This document shows, one piece after another, positions 6,531-13,306 of a stretch of DNA of 19,243 nt (positions are counted from its first letter, which is position 1; every line of letters starts with the position of its first letter). The stretch is from an uncultured Clostridia bacterium. GTDB lineage: Bacteria > Bacillota > Clostridia > Christensenellales > Aristaeellaceae. The notes beneath the pieces are model-generated. The model had not been told where the DNA came from and did not search any database. It worked only from the letters and a program-made list of their open reading frames with translations. The stretch is from positions 1 to 19,243 of the forward strand of contig CAKTUS010000044.1 of the NCBI GenBank assembly GCA_934621485.1, read 5' to 3'. A program made the position numbers and the translations under genes.

Positions 6531-7513
6531 TGCAGGTAGGAAAGCAGCAGGCCGCGGGCGGCCTCCACATCGCGCAGGTCAATCACTTCGCAGGCGCTGT
6601 GCACATACCGGCAGGGAATGGATACGGTGCCCACCTTCACGCCGCTGCGGGACAGCTGAATGGAGCTGGCGTCGGTACCGCCAAAGGGCAGCACCTCCCG
6701 CTGGGTCTTTACGCCCGCCTTTTCACCGGCGGCCAGCAAATCGCGCACCACGTCCGGGTTAGAAATGCTGCCCCGGTCCATTATCTTTACCGCGGCGCCG
6801 TCGCCCAGCTTTACGGCGGGGAACTTGGTTTCCGGGGTGTCGCCGTTGGCGGTTACATCCAGGGCGATGCCCACGTCCGGTTCCATGGTGAAGGCGGCGG
6901 TCTTTGCGCCGCGGCAGCCTACCTCCTCTTGGGTGGAGAATACGGCGATCACGGTGTCCCGGGTCTGCTTGGGCAGCCCCTGCAAAACGCTGACCAGCAG
7001 GGCGCAGGCCACACGGTCGTCCATGGCGGGCGCGGCTACCCGGTGCTGGCCCAGGCGGAAGCAATCGTTGGCGTACACAGCCATATCGCCCAGCTGCACC
7101 ATTTGCAGCGCCTCGGCCTCGTCCGCCGCGCCGATATCGATGAACATATGCTGCATGCCGGCGTTTTCCCCCTCGCGTGTGGGCTGCTGGGCGATAACGC
7201 CCTGCACGCCGTTTGCAAAGGATACGTGGCGGGTTTTGCTCACGTTCAGGTTAATGCCGCCTACGGGCATCACCCGCAGATAGCCTTCCTTTTCCACCGC
7301 AATCACAATGAAGCCGATGTGATCCATATGGGCGGACAGCATCACCCGGCCGCCGCCGGGCTGGCCGTTTTTGACGCAAATCAGGTTGCCCATGGCGTCG
7401 CGGGAAATGCTGTCCACACAGGGCTTTACCAGGGCTTCTATTTCATTGGCCACGCGATCCTCATGGCCGGAGGGGCCGTATACGTTCACCATTTGCCTGA
7501 TAAGATCAAACAT
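6527..7513 (-). CDS. M42-family metallo-aminopeptidase, intact (third in the array)
   Basis: A cytosolic di-metal aminopeptidase of the M42 (TET/PepA/FrvX) family, members of which form dodecameric tetrahedral particles that trim peptides. Predicted ligands and catalytic residues are all present in 328 residues: His62 and Asp64 (SAHMDHIGF), bridging Asp165 (MDDRVA), catalytic Glu196 and metal-binding Glu197 (STQEEVGCRGA), Asp219 (ALDVT) and His305 (CRYVHSA). The GGTDAS segment (278-283) is also typical. The dimerisation/lid domain of the family lies between about 70 and 160. The start ATG at 7513 has AGAGGTGG upstream. The gene begins 18 bases after the stop of the degenerate paralog and overlaps the acyltransferase start by four bases. 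Substrate preference cannot be read from sequence. Confidence 0.93.
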   Translation of the reverse strand: MFDLIRQMVNVYGPSGHEDRVANEIEALVKPCVDSISRDAMGNLICVKNGQPGGGRVMLSAHMDHIGFIVIAVEKEGYLRVMPVGGINLNVSKTRHVSFANGVQGVIAQQPTREGENAGMQHMFIDIGAADEAEALQMVQLGDMAVYANDCFRLGQHRVAAPAMDDRVACALLVSVLQGLPKQTRDTVIAVFSTQEEVGCRGAKTAAFTMEPDVGIALDVTANGDTPETKFPAVKLGDGAAVKIMDRGSISNPDVVRDLLAAGEKAGVKTQREVLPFGGTDASSIQLSRSGVKVGTVSIPCRYVHSACEVIDLRDVEAARGLLLSYLQ

Positions 7514-7531
7514 GGGGTTTCCACCTCTTTC

Positions 7532-8557
7532 TTAGTTTTCAAGCCAGCAGCGGGCCAATTGATACTGAGCCTCCACGTCGCCCAGGTCCACAACGCCCAT
7601 GGGGGTGCGGGGATAGCGCACGGGCACGCCCAGCACGCAGGTTTTTACGCCGCTGTGCTGGCGCTGTACGCCGCTGCTTTCTCCGGCGGGGCTTACGGTT
7701 TCCTCGACCTGGTGGGCCACGCCATGTTTTTGCGCCAGGTTCATGAGCTGACGGAACAAGTCCGGCTGCGCGATGCCGCCCCGGTCCATAAAGCTGACGG
7801 CCACGCCGCCGCCCAGGCGGCACAGGCGGCGGGTTTTGTCCGCATCGCCCAGGTCGTTGGCCTGCGCGCCCTCCAGCAGCAGGGCTTCGTCGGGGCACAG
7901 GCGATAGGCCGCGCCGGTAGCGCCCTTGCCGCCCACTTCATACAGGGTGGTGAACACAAAATCGGTATCGCCTGCCACATCTGCATTCAAAAGCCGCAAC
8001 AGGTTGTAGCAGCCCACCCGGCCGTCCAGCGCCTTGCCCCGCAGCTTGTTTTGCCCAAAGGGGACGCAGTCCGCCACAAAGGTGACGGGGGTGCCCATGG
8101 GCGCTTTAGCCAGGGCCTCGTCCTTGTCCTTTGCGCCGATGTCCACATACAGCTGACCAATGGGCAGCACGTTTTTGCGGTCCTCAGCGGTTTGCAGGTG
8201 AATGGCCATTGCGCCGATTACGCCATAGAGGGGCTCCTGCCCCTCCTGAGGATAGCCTACCAGCACCCGCTTGCTTACCAGCATGCGCGCGTCTACATCG
8301 CCGATGGGACGAATATTCAAAAGGCCCTCGTCCGTAGCGGAAATCGCCATCAGGCCCGCTTCGTCCATATGAGCGCTCACCATTCGGCGGGGGGCCTGGG
8401 CATTGCGGCCCGCCTTGTGAACCACCACATTGCCCATGCGGTCCATGGTCACGTTTTCCTTTCCGGCTATGCGTTCGCAGGCCGTCAGCACGGCCTGGCG
8501 CACCCGTTCCTCCCGGCCGCTCACGCCGCAAAGCTCGCTCAGGGTTTTCAGTTCCAT
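7532..8557 (-). CDS. M42-family paralog lacking catalytic residues (probable pseudo-enzyme)
   Basis: This 341-residue protein has the full M42 architecture and no frameshift or stop, but key positions are changed. His63 and Asp65 (SAHMDEAG), bridging Asp178 (ALDGRVG), Glu207 and Glu229 are in place. The catalytic glutamate of the usual T-Q-E-E-V-G is Tyr206 (TTLYEVGGKGA). The last metal-binding histidine of the usual Y-x-H-(T/S) is Arg317 (RYPRTPM). The GGTDA segment has become AGESSG. Loss of the general base alone should abolish normal peptidase chemistry. The intact frame and its place between two complete paralogs suggest a structural or regulatory subunit, perhaps in a mixed TET particle, though that is inference. 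The start at 8557 overlaps the upstream gene by 10 bases. An in-frame extension to 8617 lies inside that gene and is not needed. Confidence 0.88.
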   Translation of the reverse strand: MELKTLSELCGVSGREERVRQAVLTACERIAGKENVTMDRMGNVVVHKAGRNAQAPRRMVSAHMDEAGLMAISATDEGLLNIRPIGDVDARMLVSKRVLVGYPQEGQEPLYGVIGAMAIHLQTAEDRKNVLPIGQLYVDIGAKDKDEALAKAPMGTPVTFVADCVPFGQNKLRGKALDGRVGCYNLLRLLNADVAGDTDFVFTTLYEVGGKGATGAAYRLCPDEALLLEGAQANDLGDADKTRRLCRLGGGVAVSFMDRGGIAQPDLFRQLMNLAQKHGVAHQVEETVSPAGESSGVQRQHSGVKTCVLGVPVRYPRTPMGVVDLGDVEAQYQLARCWLEN

Positions 8558-9627
8558 AGCGCTTCGTCCCACCCTTCGTCCAAGTCGCACAGGAAGTGAG
8601 CCAGCAGGCGGCCACACTCGCGCATCACATTCATATCCAGCAGTTCCACCGTGGTGTGCATGTATTTGAGGGGCAGGTCGATAAGCACCGTGGGCACACC
8701 CTCCCTCGCAAAGGCGATTTCGTCCGCATCGGTCCAGGTTTCATCAACGGCCAGCTCCGTATTCAAGGCAATGCCGTGATCCTTGGCCGTCCGCTTCAGC
8801 CTCTCCAGCAGCCGGTGCTGAATGAAGGGGCCGCAGGTGGCGGCAGGCGCGTCCAAAGGCACAGTGGTGTCCGGCCTGCTGCCGGGAATGGTGGCGTGAG
8901 TTACGTCCAGGGCCACGGCCAAGTCGGGCCGGATGGAATAGGCGGCCACGGTTGCGCCTTTGGATCCCACCTCCTCCTGGGTGGTGGCCACAAAGTACAC
9001 GTCGCAGGCGTGGTTCATTTTTTGCAGCCGCTCCGCCGCCTCCAGCAGACAACCCACGCAGGCACGGTCGTCCATGGTTTTGGAGGCGCAACGGTCGTTC
9101 AAAAGCCGGGTAGCGGGACCTGCCAGCGTAATCAGGTCGCCGATATGCACCAGGGCTTTCACCTGCTCCGGCGGCAGGCCCAGGTCCACAAACAGCTCTT
9201 CCCGCTGGTAATTGCGCTTTTTTTCCTCCGCACTTTGGGTAACGGGCGCGGCTGCGCCCACCATGCCCTCCAGCACGACGGGAGAGCCGTCTGGCTGATG
9301 AGCATGCACTTTTACCAGCGAAGCGGGCAGAATACGGGGATCCACGCCGCCCACCTGACCCATGCGCAGGCTGCCGTCCGGCAGAATATCCGCCGCCATC
9401 AGGGCAATTTCATCCTGATGGGCCGCCAGCATCACCCGGGGAGCAGGACGGCCGTCCGCCATGGGGCGGGTGGCTTTTTTGAATGCAATTACGTTATACA
9501 GCGCATCCACCGTTACGCTGTCTGCCAGTGGTTCAAACTTGCTTTTGAACCACTGAGCCGAGGCGGCTTCGTGGCCGCTGGGACCAATCTGGCCGCTCAT
9601 CTCGGTAAGATAGTGAAAAATATCCAT
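8548..9627 (-). CDS. M42-family metallo-aminopeptidase, intact (first in the array)
   Basis: First gene of the operon and the longest of the three M42 paralogs (359 residues). All expected active-site positions are present: His70 and Asp72 (AAHQDEIAL), Asp186 (MDDRACVG), catalytic Glu218 and ligand Glu219 (TTQEEVGSKGA), Asp241 (ALDVTHATIPG) and His324 (LKYMHTT). His-Gln-Asp replaces the commoner His-Met-Asp, a tolerated change outside the ligands. An acidic C-terminal tail (LCDLDEGWDEALWN) is extra compared with the 328-residue paralog. I chose ATG 9627 because AGGAAGC precedes it and the protein then begins like its relatives. An earlier in-frame start at 9699 would lie in the promoter. The product probably works with the two downstream paralogs in peptide turnover. 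Confidence 0.92.
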   Translation of the reverse strand: MDIFHYLTEMSGQIGPSGHEAASAQWFKSKFEPLADSVTVDALYNVIAFKKATRPMADGRPAPRVMLAAHQDEIALMAADILPDGSLRMGQVGGVDPRILPASLVKVHAHQPDGSPVVLEGMVGAAAPVTQSAEEKKRNYQREELFVDLGLPPEQVKALVHIGDLITLAGPATRLLNDRCASKTMDDRACVGCLLEAAERLQKMNHACDVYFVATTQEEVGSKGATVAAYSIRPDLAVALDVTHATIPGSRPDTTVPLDAPAATCGPFIQHRLLERLKRTAKDHGIALNTELAVDETWTDADEIAFAREGVPTVLIDLPLKYMHTTVELLDMNVMRECGRLLAHFLCDLDEGWDEALWN

Positions 9628-9670
9628 GCTTCCTATCTGCCTTTCTTTTGTCCGTTTGGGGCACGGGTTC

Positions 9671-9699
9671 ATTATAGCGAAAATAGGGAAGAAATACAA
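9671..9699 (-). promoter_or_regulatory. promoter of the M42/acyltransferase/HAD operon
   Basis: On the minus strand TTGTAT (9699-9694), 17 bases, then a perfect TATAAT (9676-9671). Transcription would start near 9664, giving a leader of about 37 bases before the ATG at 9627. The -35 element matches only the TTG half of the consensus. Confidence 0.7.
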
Positions 9700-9880
9700 T
9701 AATCAGGGACTAGAAAGCCAGAGCAACAGCCTTTCCATCCTCATTCAACGAAGCGGCGCGAGTATACGCCGCATTGGTCGAGCGGAATGGGCGGATTGCC
9801 CTTGATTGAGAGCGCAGGTTTGCATTTCGCCGTACTTGCAATAGGGCATTTGCCCTGCGGGAAAAACAAAAGCGACTGCA

Positions 9881-9908
9881 CAGGCTGTCGAAAAGCCCCA
9901 TAGGAGAG
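9881..9908 (-). repeat. dispersed intergenic repeat, family A (copy 2, inverted)
   Basis: The reverse complement of this segment (beginning CTCTCCTATGGGGCTTTTCG) matches 1-28 at 22 of 28 bases. Confidence 0.55.
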
Positions 9909-9974
9909 CGCGCCTGCGGACATCGCTACGCCGGTTCGCGGGAAAACATGATGACATAAGACTCAGGAGCGGAT

Positions 9975-10005
9975 CCCCTAAAACCCCGGCAGGAGGGCAG
10001 CTCCT
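9975..10005 (-). repeat. dispersed intergenic repeat, family B (copy 3, inverted)
   Basis: CCCCTAAAACCCCGGCAGGA (9975-9994) is the exact reverse complement of 4513-4532. As in that copy, a hairpin adjoins it (AGGAG-GGCAG-CTCCT, 9991-10005), although the hairpin sequence differs. A conserved core with a changed but still paired stem suggests selection on structure. Confidence 0.7.
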
Positions 10006-10231
10006 CCCGCACCTCCCTTTTTTGACGGTCCTAGCGGCCGCGCAAGCCGTCCAAAAGCCCGCCTGACGGCGCTTTGATGAGAGACGTTCCCATCAGCTGC
10101 GTGCCGATACCCGCCGGCGCGCCCGCATCAGCGTCAGGCCGAATCGCAAATCCCGGTTGGCCGTAAGGGCTGCGCTTCCCGCCGTCAGGCGCCTGCGCGG
10201 GTTTCGATTCTGCTTGACAGAGCGCCTGCTT

Positions 10232-10259
10232 CAAAGCGGAAAAAACACAATCCGCTTTG
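10232..10259. promoter_or_regulatory. 9-bp inverted repeat over the -35 region (operator or terminator)
   Basis: CAAAGCGGA (10232-10240) and TCCGCTTTG (10251-10259) pair perfectly around a 10-base A-rich loop, and TTCTTTTTG follows. It ends 12 bases before the -10 at 10272 and covers the place of the -35. It could be a repressor or activator site, or a terminator for transcription entering from the left. Confidence 0.55.
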
Positions 10260-10268
10260 TTCTTTTTG

Positions 10269-10277
10269 TGGTACAAT
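10269..10277 (+). promoter_or_regulatory. extended -10 promoter of the flavodoxin/HD pair
   Basis: TGGTACAAT is an extended -10 (TG-N-TACAAT). No good -35 stands 17 bases upstream (AATCCG), which fits either extended -10 use or dependence on a factor bound at the inverted repeat. AAAGGAGG and the ATG at 10307 follow closely. Confidence 0.6.
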
Positions 10278-10306
10278 AGACCTGCGTTTCAAAGGAGGAT
10301 CCCGCC

Positions 10307-10747
10307 ATGAAGACCGCCATTCTGTATGCTTCCACCCACCATGGCAACACCCGCAAGGTGGTGCGGGCCATTGCCGAAGCATCGCCCGATGTAACCCTGC
10401 TGGATGTAACCCGCGCCGCGCCGGACGGCCTGAGCGGCTTTGACCGCATCGGTCTGGCTTCGGGCGTTTACTACGGCAACTATCATACGGCCCTGCTTCG
10501 CTATGCGCAGGAGCACCTGCCCGGCGGCGTGCCGGTGTTTTTCCTTCATACCGCCGGTTCGCCCAGACGCAGCCACTGCCGCGAGGCGGAGCGGATTGCA
10601 GCCGGCAAGGGCTGTCCCCTTCTGGGCGTGTATTTCTGCAAGGGTTTTGACACCTTCGGCCCCTTTCGGCTCATCGGCGGCATTGCCAAGGGGCATCCCA
10701 CCGCCCGGGAGCTCCAGGCGGCGGTCGCTTTCTACCGTGGCCTTTGA
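10307..10747 (+). CDS. flavodoxin-like protein
   Basis: A small (146-residue) cytoplasmic protein of the flavodoxin fold, expected to bind FMN and carry electrons. The N-terminal phosphate-binding loop is clear: ILYASTHHGNTRKVV (5-19), with the T-x-x-x-N-T pattern seen in flavodoxins. The chain has alternating strands and helices of the right spacing, including VPVFFLHTAGSP in the third strand and its FMN-side loop. A cysteine-containing segment, LLGVYFCKGFDTFGPF, follows. It is typical of short clostridial flavodoxin-family proteins whose redox partner is unknown. The start is fixed by AAAGGAGG eight bases before the ATG. The HD-domain gene begins 35 bases after the stop, so both are probably on one mRNA ending at the terminator 11353-11392. 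Confidence 0.85.
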   Translation: MKTAILYASTHHGNTRKVVRAIAEASPDVTLLDVTRAAPDGLSGFDRIGLASGVYYGNYHTALLRYAQEHLPGGVPVFFLHTAGSPRRSHCREAERIAAGKGCPLLGVYFCKGFDTFGPFRLIGGIAKGHPTARELQAAVAFYRGL

Positions 10748-10782
10748 TAACGCCAGTTTTTTGCGAAAGGATGCGCGTTTGC

Positions 10783-11346
10783 ATGCAAACTCACCTCACC
10801 CGGGACCAGGCTTACGCCCTGCTTACCAAGTACAACCACGAGTCTTTCCACATTCAGCACGCCCTGACGGTGGAAAGCGTAATGCGTTATTTTGCCCGCT
10901 CCCTGGGCTACGGCCAGGAGGAGGATTTTTGGGGGCTGGTTGGGCTTTTACACGATGTGGATTTTGAGCTTTACCCCGAGCAGCACTGCCAGAAGGCCCC
11001 CGCCATGCTGGCCGAAATCGGCGCCGAGCCGGAGCTGGTGCATGCCGTGGTGAGCCATGGCTACGGCATTTGCTGCGACATAGCGCCCGAACATGAAATG
11101 GAAAAGGCGCTTTTCGCCACCGACGAGCTCACCGGCCTGATTGGCGCGGCGGCCCTGATGCGTCCCAGCAAAAGCGTAAATGATATGGAGCTTTCCAGTG
11201 TAAAAAAGAAATTCAAGGACAAAAAATTTGCCGCCGGCTGTTCCCGCGATGTGATTCGCCGCGGCGCGGAGATGTTGGGCTGGGATTTGGACAAGCTGCT
11301 TTCAGAGACCCTGGCCGCCATGCAGGCCAGCCCTGTGGTGCAGTAA
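10783..11346 (+). CDS. HD-domain protein (putative metal-dependent phosphohydrolase)
   Basis: A 187-residue HD-superfamily protein. Visible metal-site candidates are His26 in FHIQHAL, the His57-Asp58 doublet in GLLHDVDFE, and a histidine in VVSHGYG about 30 residues further on, with a later aspartate in FATDELTGL. This matches the H...HD...H...D pattern of HD hydrolases. Known members hydrolyse phosphate esters of nucleotides or other small molecules; the substrate here is unknown. I chose ATG 10783 because the protein then begins MQTHLTRDQA, at the position usual for relatives, and GAAAGGA lies about 10 bases upstream. ATG 10771 and TTG 10744 are also in frame. The terminator follows six bases after the stop. 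Why it is paired with a flavodoxin is not evident. Confidence 0.85.
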   Translation: MQTHLTRDQAYALLTKYNHESFHIQHALTVESVMRYFARSLGYGQEEDFWGLVGLLHDVDFELYPEQHCQKAPAMLAEIGAEPELVHAVVSHGYGICCDIAPEHEMEKALFATDELTGLIGAAALMRPSKSVNDMELSSVKKKFKDKKFAAGCSRDVIRRGAEMLGWDLDKLLSETLAAMQASPVVQ

Positions 11347-11352
11347 AGTCTG

Positions 11353-11392
11353 GGCCCCTTGCGGTTTTGTTTGCCGCAGGGGGCCGTTTTTT
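11353..11392 (+). terminator. intrinsic terminator of the flavodoxin/HD unit
   Basis: GGCCCCTTGCGG pairs with CCGCAGGGGGCC (one T-G pair) around the loop TTTTGTTTG. G and six T follow. Confidence 0.85.
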
Positions 11393-11445
11393 GGTTTCAG
11401 TTTCTCACGGCCTTCGGATGCATTGGAAAAAAACGCTTCAAAGCC

Positions 11446-11476
11446 TGGTTACCTTTTGGCATGGAAAACCGTCTGA
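11446..11476 (+). promoter_or_regulatory. candidate ECF-type promoter before the sigma-factor gene
   Basis: TGGTTACCTTTT followed by CGTCTGA at 11470-11476 resembles Firmicutes ECF promoters (an AAC-C-TTT -35 and a CGTC -10, about 16-17 bases apart), with two mismatches in the -35. No good sigma-A promoter is visible in 11393-11512. Autoregulation by the encoded sigma factor is inferred. Confidence 0.35.
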
Positions 11477-11512
11477 AGAGTTGTCAGAACATACCGGAAG
11501 GGGGAAAGAGCC

Positions 11513-11992
11513 GTGGAACGACAGCAGCTGGGAGAGCGGCTCTGGGATCTGCGCGCAAACCTGCTGCGCTTGGCCCTCAGCATTACGCAAAACGCCCACG
11601 ATGCGGAGGGCGCCGTGTCTGCCGCCATGGTCAAGGCTTTGCAGCAGGCGGAAGCTCTGCGCAAGCCGGACTGCCTGAAGCCCTGGGCCATGCGCATTAC
11701 CGCCCGGTGCTGCTATGACCAGCTGCGCCGCCGAAAGCGGGAAACCCCGGTGGAGTGTGTGCCTGAAACGCCGGTGCTGCAAAGCGACGGCGAATTGTAC
11801 GGCCTGCTGCTCAGCCTGCCGGCGCTCTATGCCCAGGTGCTGATTCTGTATTACTACGAGGGCTTTTCCACCCAGGAGATGGCGGCAGTGCTGCGCTTGC
11901 CCCGGCCCGCGGTGTCCATGCGGCTCAGCCGGGGCCGCAAAATGCTCAAAGACTGTCTTGAAAAGGAGGCGGCGGAAGATGAATCCATTTGA
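11513..11992 (+). CDS. ECF-type RNA polymerase sigma factor
   Basis: A 159-residue sigma-70 family protein with only regions 2 and 4, as in group 4 (ECF) factors. Region 2 runs from about 10 to 75: LLRLALSITQNAHDAEGAVS, then LKPWAMRITARCCYDQLRRRK. Its usual D-A-E-D-x-x-Q-E segment is weakly kept, since Q-E has become A-A. Region 4 (about 95-148) is well preserved: LPALYAQVLILYYYEGFSTQ, then MAAVLRLPRPAVSMRLSRGRKML, the helix-turn-helix that reads the -35. The start is GTG at 11513, with GGAAGGGGG upstream; no ATG fits. The last 14 bases overlap the following membrane-protein gene, the standard sigma/anti-sigma arrangement. Its stimulus is unknown. Confidence 0.88.
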   Translation: MERQQLGERLWDLRANLLRLALSITQNAHDAEGAVSAAMVKALQQAEALRKPDCLKPWAMRITARCCYDQLRRRKRETPVECVPETPVLQSDGELYGLLLSLPALYAQVLILYYYEGFSTQEMAAVLRLPRPAVSMRLSRGRKMLKDCLEKEAAEDESI

Positions 11993-13202
11993 CCGAAACA
12001 TGCGCCTTCGTGCCCAGCAGGAGGCTTTTACCGTGAGCGGTGAAACCGAAAAAAGGCTTTGGCGAACTCTCTTGTGCGCCGAATCGGATCGTCCGCCGGC
12101 GCGCCGCTCCCCTGGACGGAGTTGGGCTATAGCGGCGGCGTTGCTGCTGTGCGCGGCGGTTTTCACCCTGACCGGCCGTCCCATAAAGGACGAAACCGTG
12201 CAGCCGCTGACCCAGCCCACGGCGGAAACGCCGATGGCGGCGACCCTGGCTTCCGAGCCGGAAGCGGTTATGCCCCAAACAGACTGGCGGGTGGACGTAA
12301 GCCCGGGCAAAACGGAATTTCACACCGTCATCCTGAATCCGGGCGCGGCAGCGGTGTATATAGAGTGGCAGCCAATCATGGACCCGCTGGCTGATGCGGC
12401 CTTGGCTCAAAGCCCCCGGGAAGGGTTCTATCTGACAAGCGGCCAGCAGGTTGAGGATCAGGCGGTGTACTACAGCCGGGACAGCGGAGCGCAGGATATG
12501 GTGCTCAGCATCCGCTGGACGGTTTACGAGCTGCTTGTGCCCGTACACGCTGAGGAAACCTGGGCCCAGGAGCCCCAAGAGGCTCTGTCCCAGCAGGAGC
12601 GGCTGGAGCAGGCCGTCATCGAAGGGCAAATTGCCGTGGTGGACGGTCAACTGGCGCTGTCGGACAGCTTTGCCCAAGCCTACCAGCAAAGCCCGCTGGC
12701 CTACTATACCGACCACGGCATGATGCAGCAGCGTTTTTCCTTCTCCGACCGAAAAACGGTAGAAAGCGCGGCCAGCCAATGGACCCAGGACGCGCTGAGC
12801 GCTCAGCCCGTGGCAACCGTGTCCATGAACGGCTACACCGCTCGCTTTCTGCAAGTGCAGCGCCTGACCACCGCGCCCTACGTTATCATGGATTTGCAGT
12901 TTGATTCCCAGCAGGAGCAGCAGCGGTTTCAGCAGCGCTATGGAGAATGTGCCTTTGTGTTGCGCCCTCAAAACGGAGGCTCTTTTGCCAGCGAACAGGC
13001 AAGCAGCACAGCCTTTGTGTACAACGCGGCGGGCCATGCCTGGACGCAACGGGAAAATGGGCAAAGTCAGTATCACCTGTCTTTTCTTTCCATGAGCACG
13101 TTGCCCATTACGCCTCAGGAGCTGGCAGACGGCTTGGCCATGGTTCCCTTTGTGCGCCGGCAAATGCGCTATGATTGGGATGGAGCGATTGCGCTGCCCT
13201 AA
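11979..13202 (+). CDS. single-pass membrane protein, probable anti-sigma factor/sensor
   Basis: A 407-residue protein, translationally coupled to the sigma-factor gene (14-base overlap, AAAAGGAGG nine bases before the ATG). Residues 1-48 are cytoplasmic and charged, and would bind the sigma factor. One membrane helix lies at about 49-66 (WAIAAALLLCAAVFTLTG). Residues 67-407 form a large extracytoplasmic domain, acidic and glutamine-rich. It contains beta-strand-like segments such as SIRWTVYELLVPV and PYVIMDLQF and helical pieces such as LSQQERLEQAV. The topology matches clostridial anti-sigma proteins with outer sensory domains (DUF4179-like in general layout). There is no zinc-binding H-x-x-x-C-x-x-C motif in the cytoplasmic part. 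I do not recognise the outer domain. An in-frame TTG at 11958 lacks a ribosome site. Confidence 0.7.
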   Translation: MNPFDRNMRLRAQQEAFTVSGETEKRLWRTLLCAESDRPPARRSPGRSWAIAAALLLCAAVFTLTGRPIKDETVQPLTQPTAETPMAATLASEPEAVMPQTDWRVDVSPGKTEFHTVILNPGAAAVYIEWQPIMDPLADAALAQSPREGFYLTSGQQVEDQAVYYSRDSGAQDMVLSIRWTVYELLVPVHAEETWAQEPQEALSQQERLEQAVIEGQIAVVDGQLALSDSFAQAYQQSPLAYYTDHGMMQQRFSFSDRKTVESAASQWTQDALSAQPVATVSMNGYTARFLQVQRLTTAPYVIMDLQFDSQQEQQRFQQRYGECAFVLRPQNGGSFASEQASSTAFVYNAAGHAWTQRENGQSQYHLSFLSMSTLPITPQELADGLAMVPFVRRQMRYDWDGAIALP

Positions 13203-13244
13203 TCCGTACAGCGGACGACGACTGGGGGGGAGCAGAAGCGTTCA

Positions 13245-13280
13245 CCCTTTTCATCGCGGCTACGCCCGTGATGAAAAGGG
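13245..13280. terminator. probable bidirectional terminator hairpin between convergent units
   Basis: CCCTTTTCATC (13245-13255) and GATGAAAAGGG (13270-13280) pair perfectly. The stem extends inward through GCGG/CCGT with one G-T pair to the loop CTACGC. It stands 43 bases after the plus-strand stop (13202) and 27 bases beyond the minus-strand stop (13307). T-tracts are short (CTTTCTGG on the plus strand), so efficiency is uncertain. Confidence 0.6.
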
Positions 13281-13306
13281 CTTTCTGGTCTCGCGTCGGA
13301 AAAGCC

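Larger units (their letters stand above)
9700..10306. other. divergent intergenic region with repeats
   Basis: About 600 bases between the divergent M42 operon and the flavodoxin gene. Three overlapping minus-strand frames of 60-70 codons exist (9710-9957), but they have no ribosome sites and no protein-like features. The region holds a short hairpin at 9845-9854 (GGCAT/TGCC), repeat copies at 9881-9908 and 9975-10005, a T6 run near 10018-10023, and the inverted repeat plus extended -10 promoter at 10232-10277. Nothing else was recognised. Confidence 0.6.

Noticed and set aside
6530..8599. 689-codon plus-strand open frame across two M42 genes
   Set aside because: It is the antisense mirror of well-supported minus-strand genes. 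Its histidine/alanine/glycine-rich translation is typical of the opposite strand of GC-rich coding DNA.
8596..9702. 368-codon plus-strand open frame
   Set aside because: Antisense shadow of the first M42 gene; no ribosome site or protein family features.
9710..9957. Three overlapping 60-70-codon minus-strand ORFs
   Set aside because: Overlapping frames of similar length, no ribosome sites, and no hydrophobic or catalytic pattern.
11946..13163. 405-codon minus-strand open frame
   Set aside because: Antisense to the anti-sigma-like gene, whose start, ribosome site and membrane helix are convincing.
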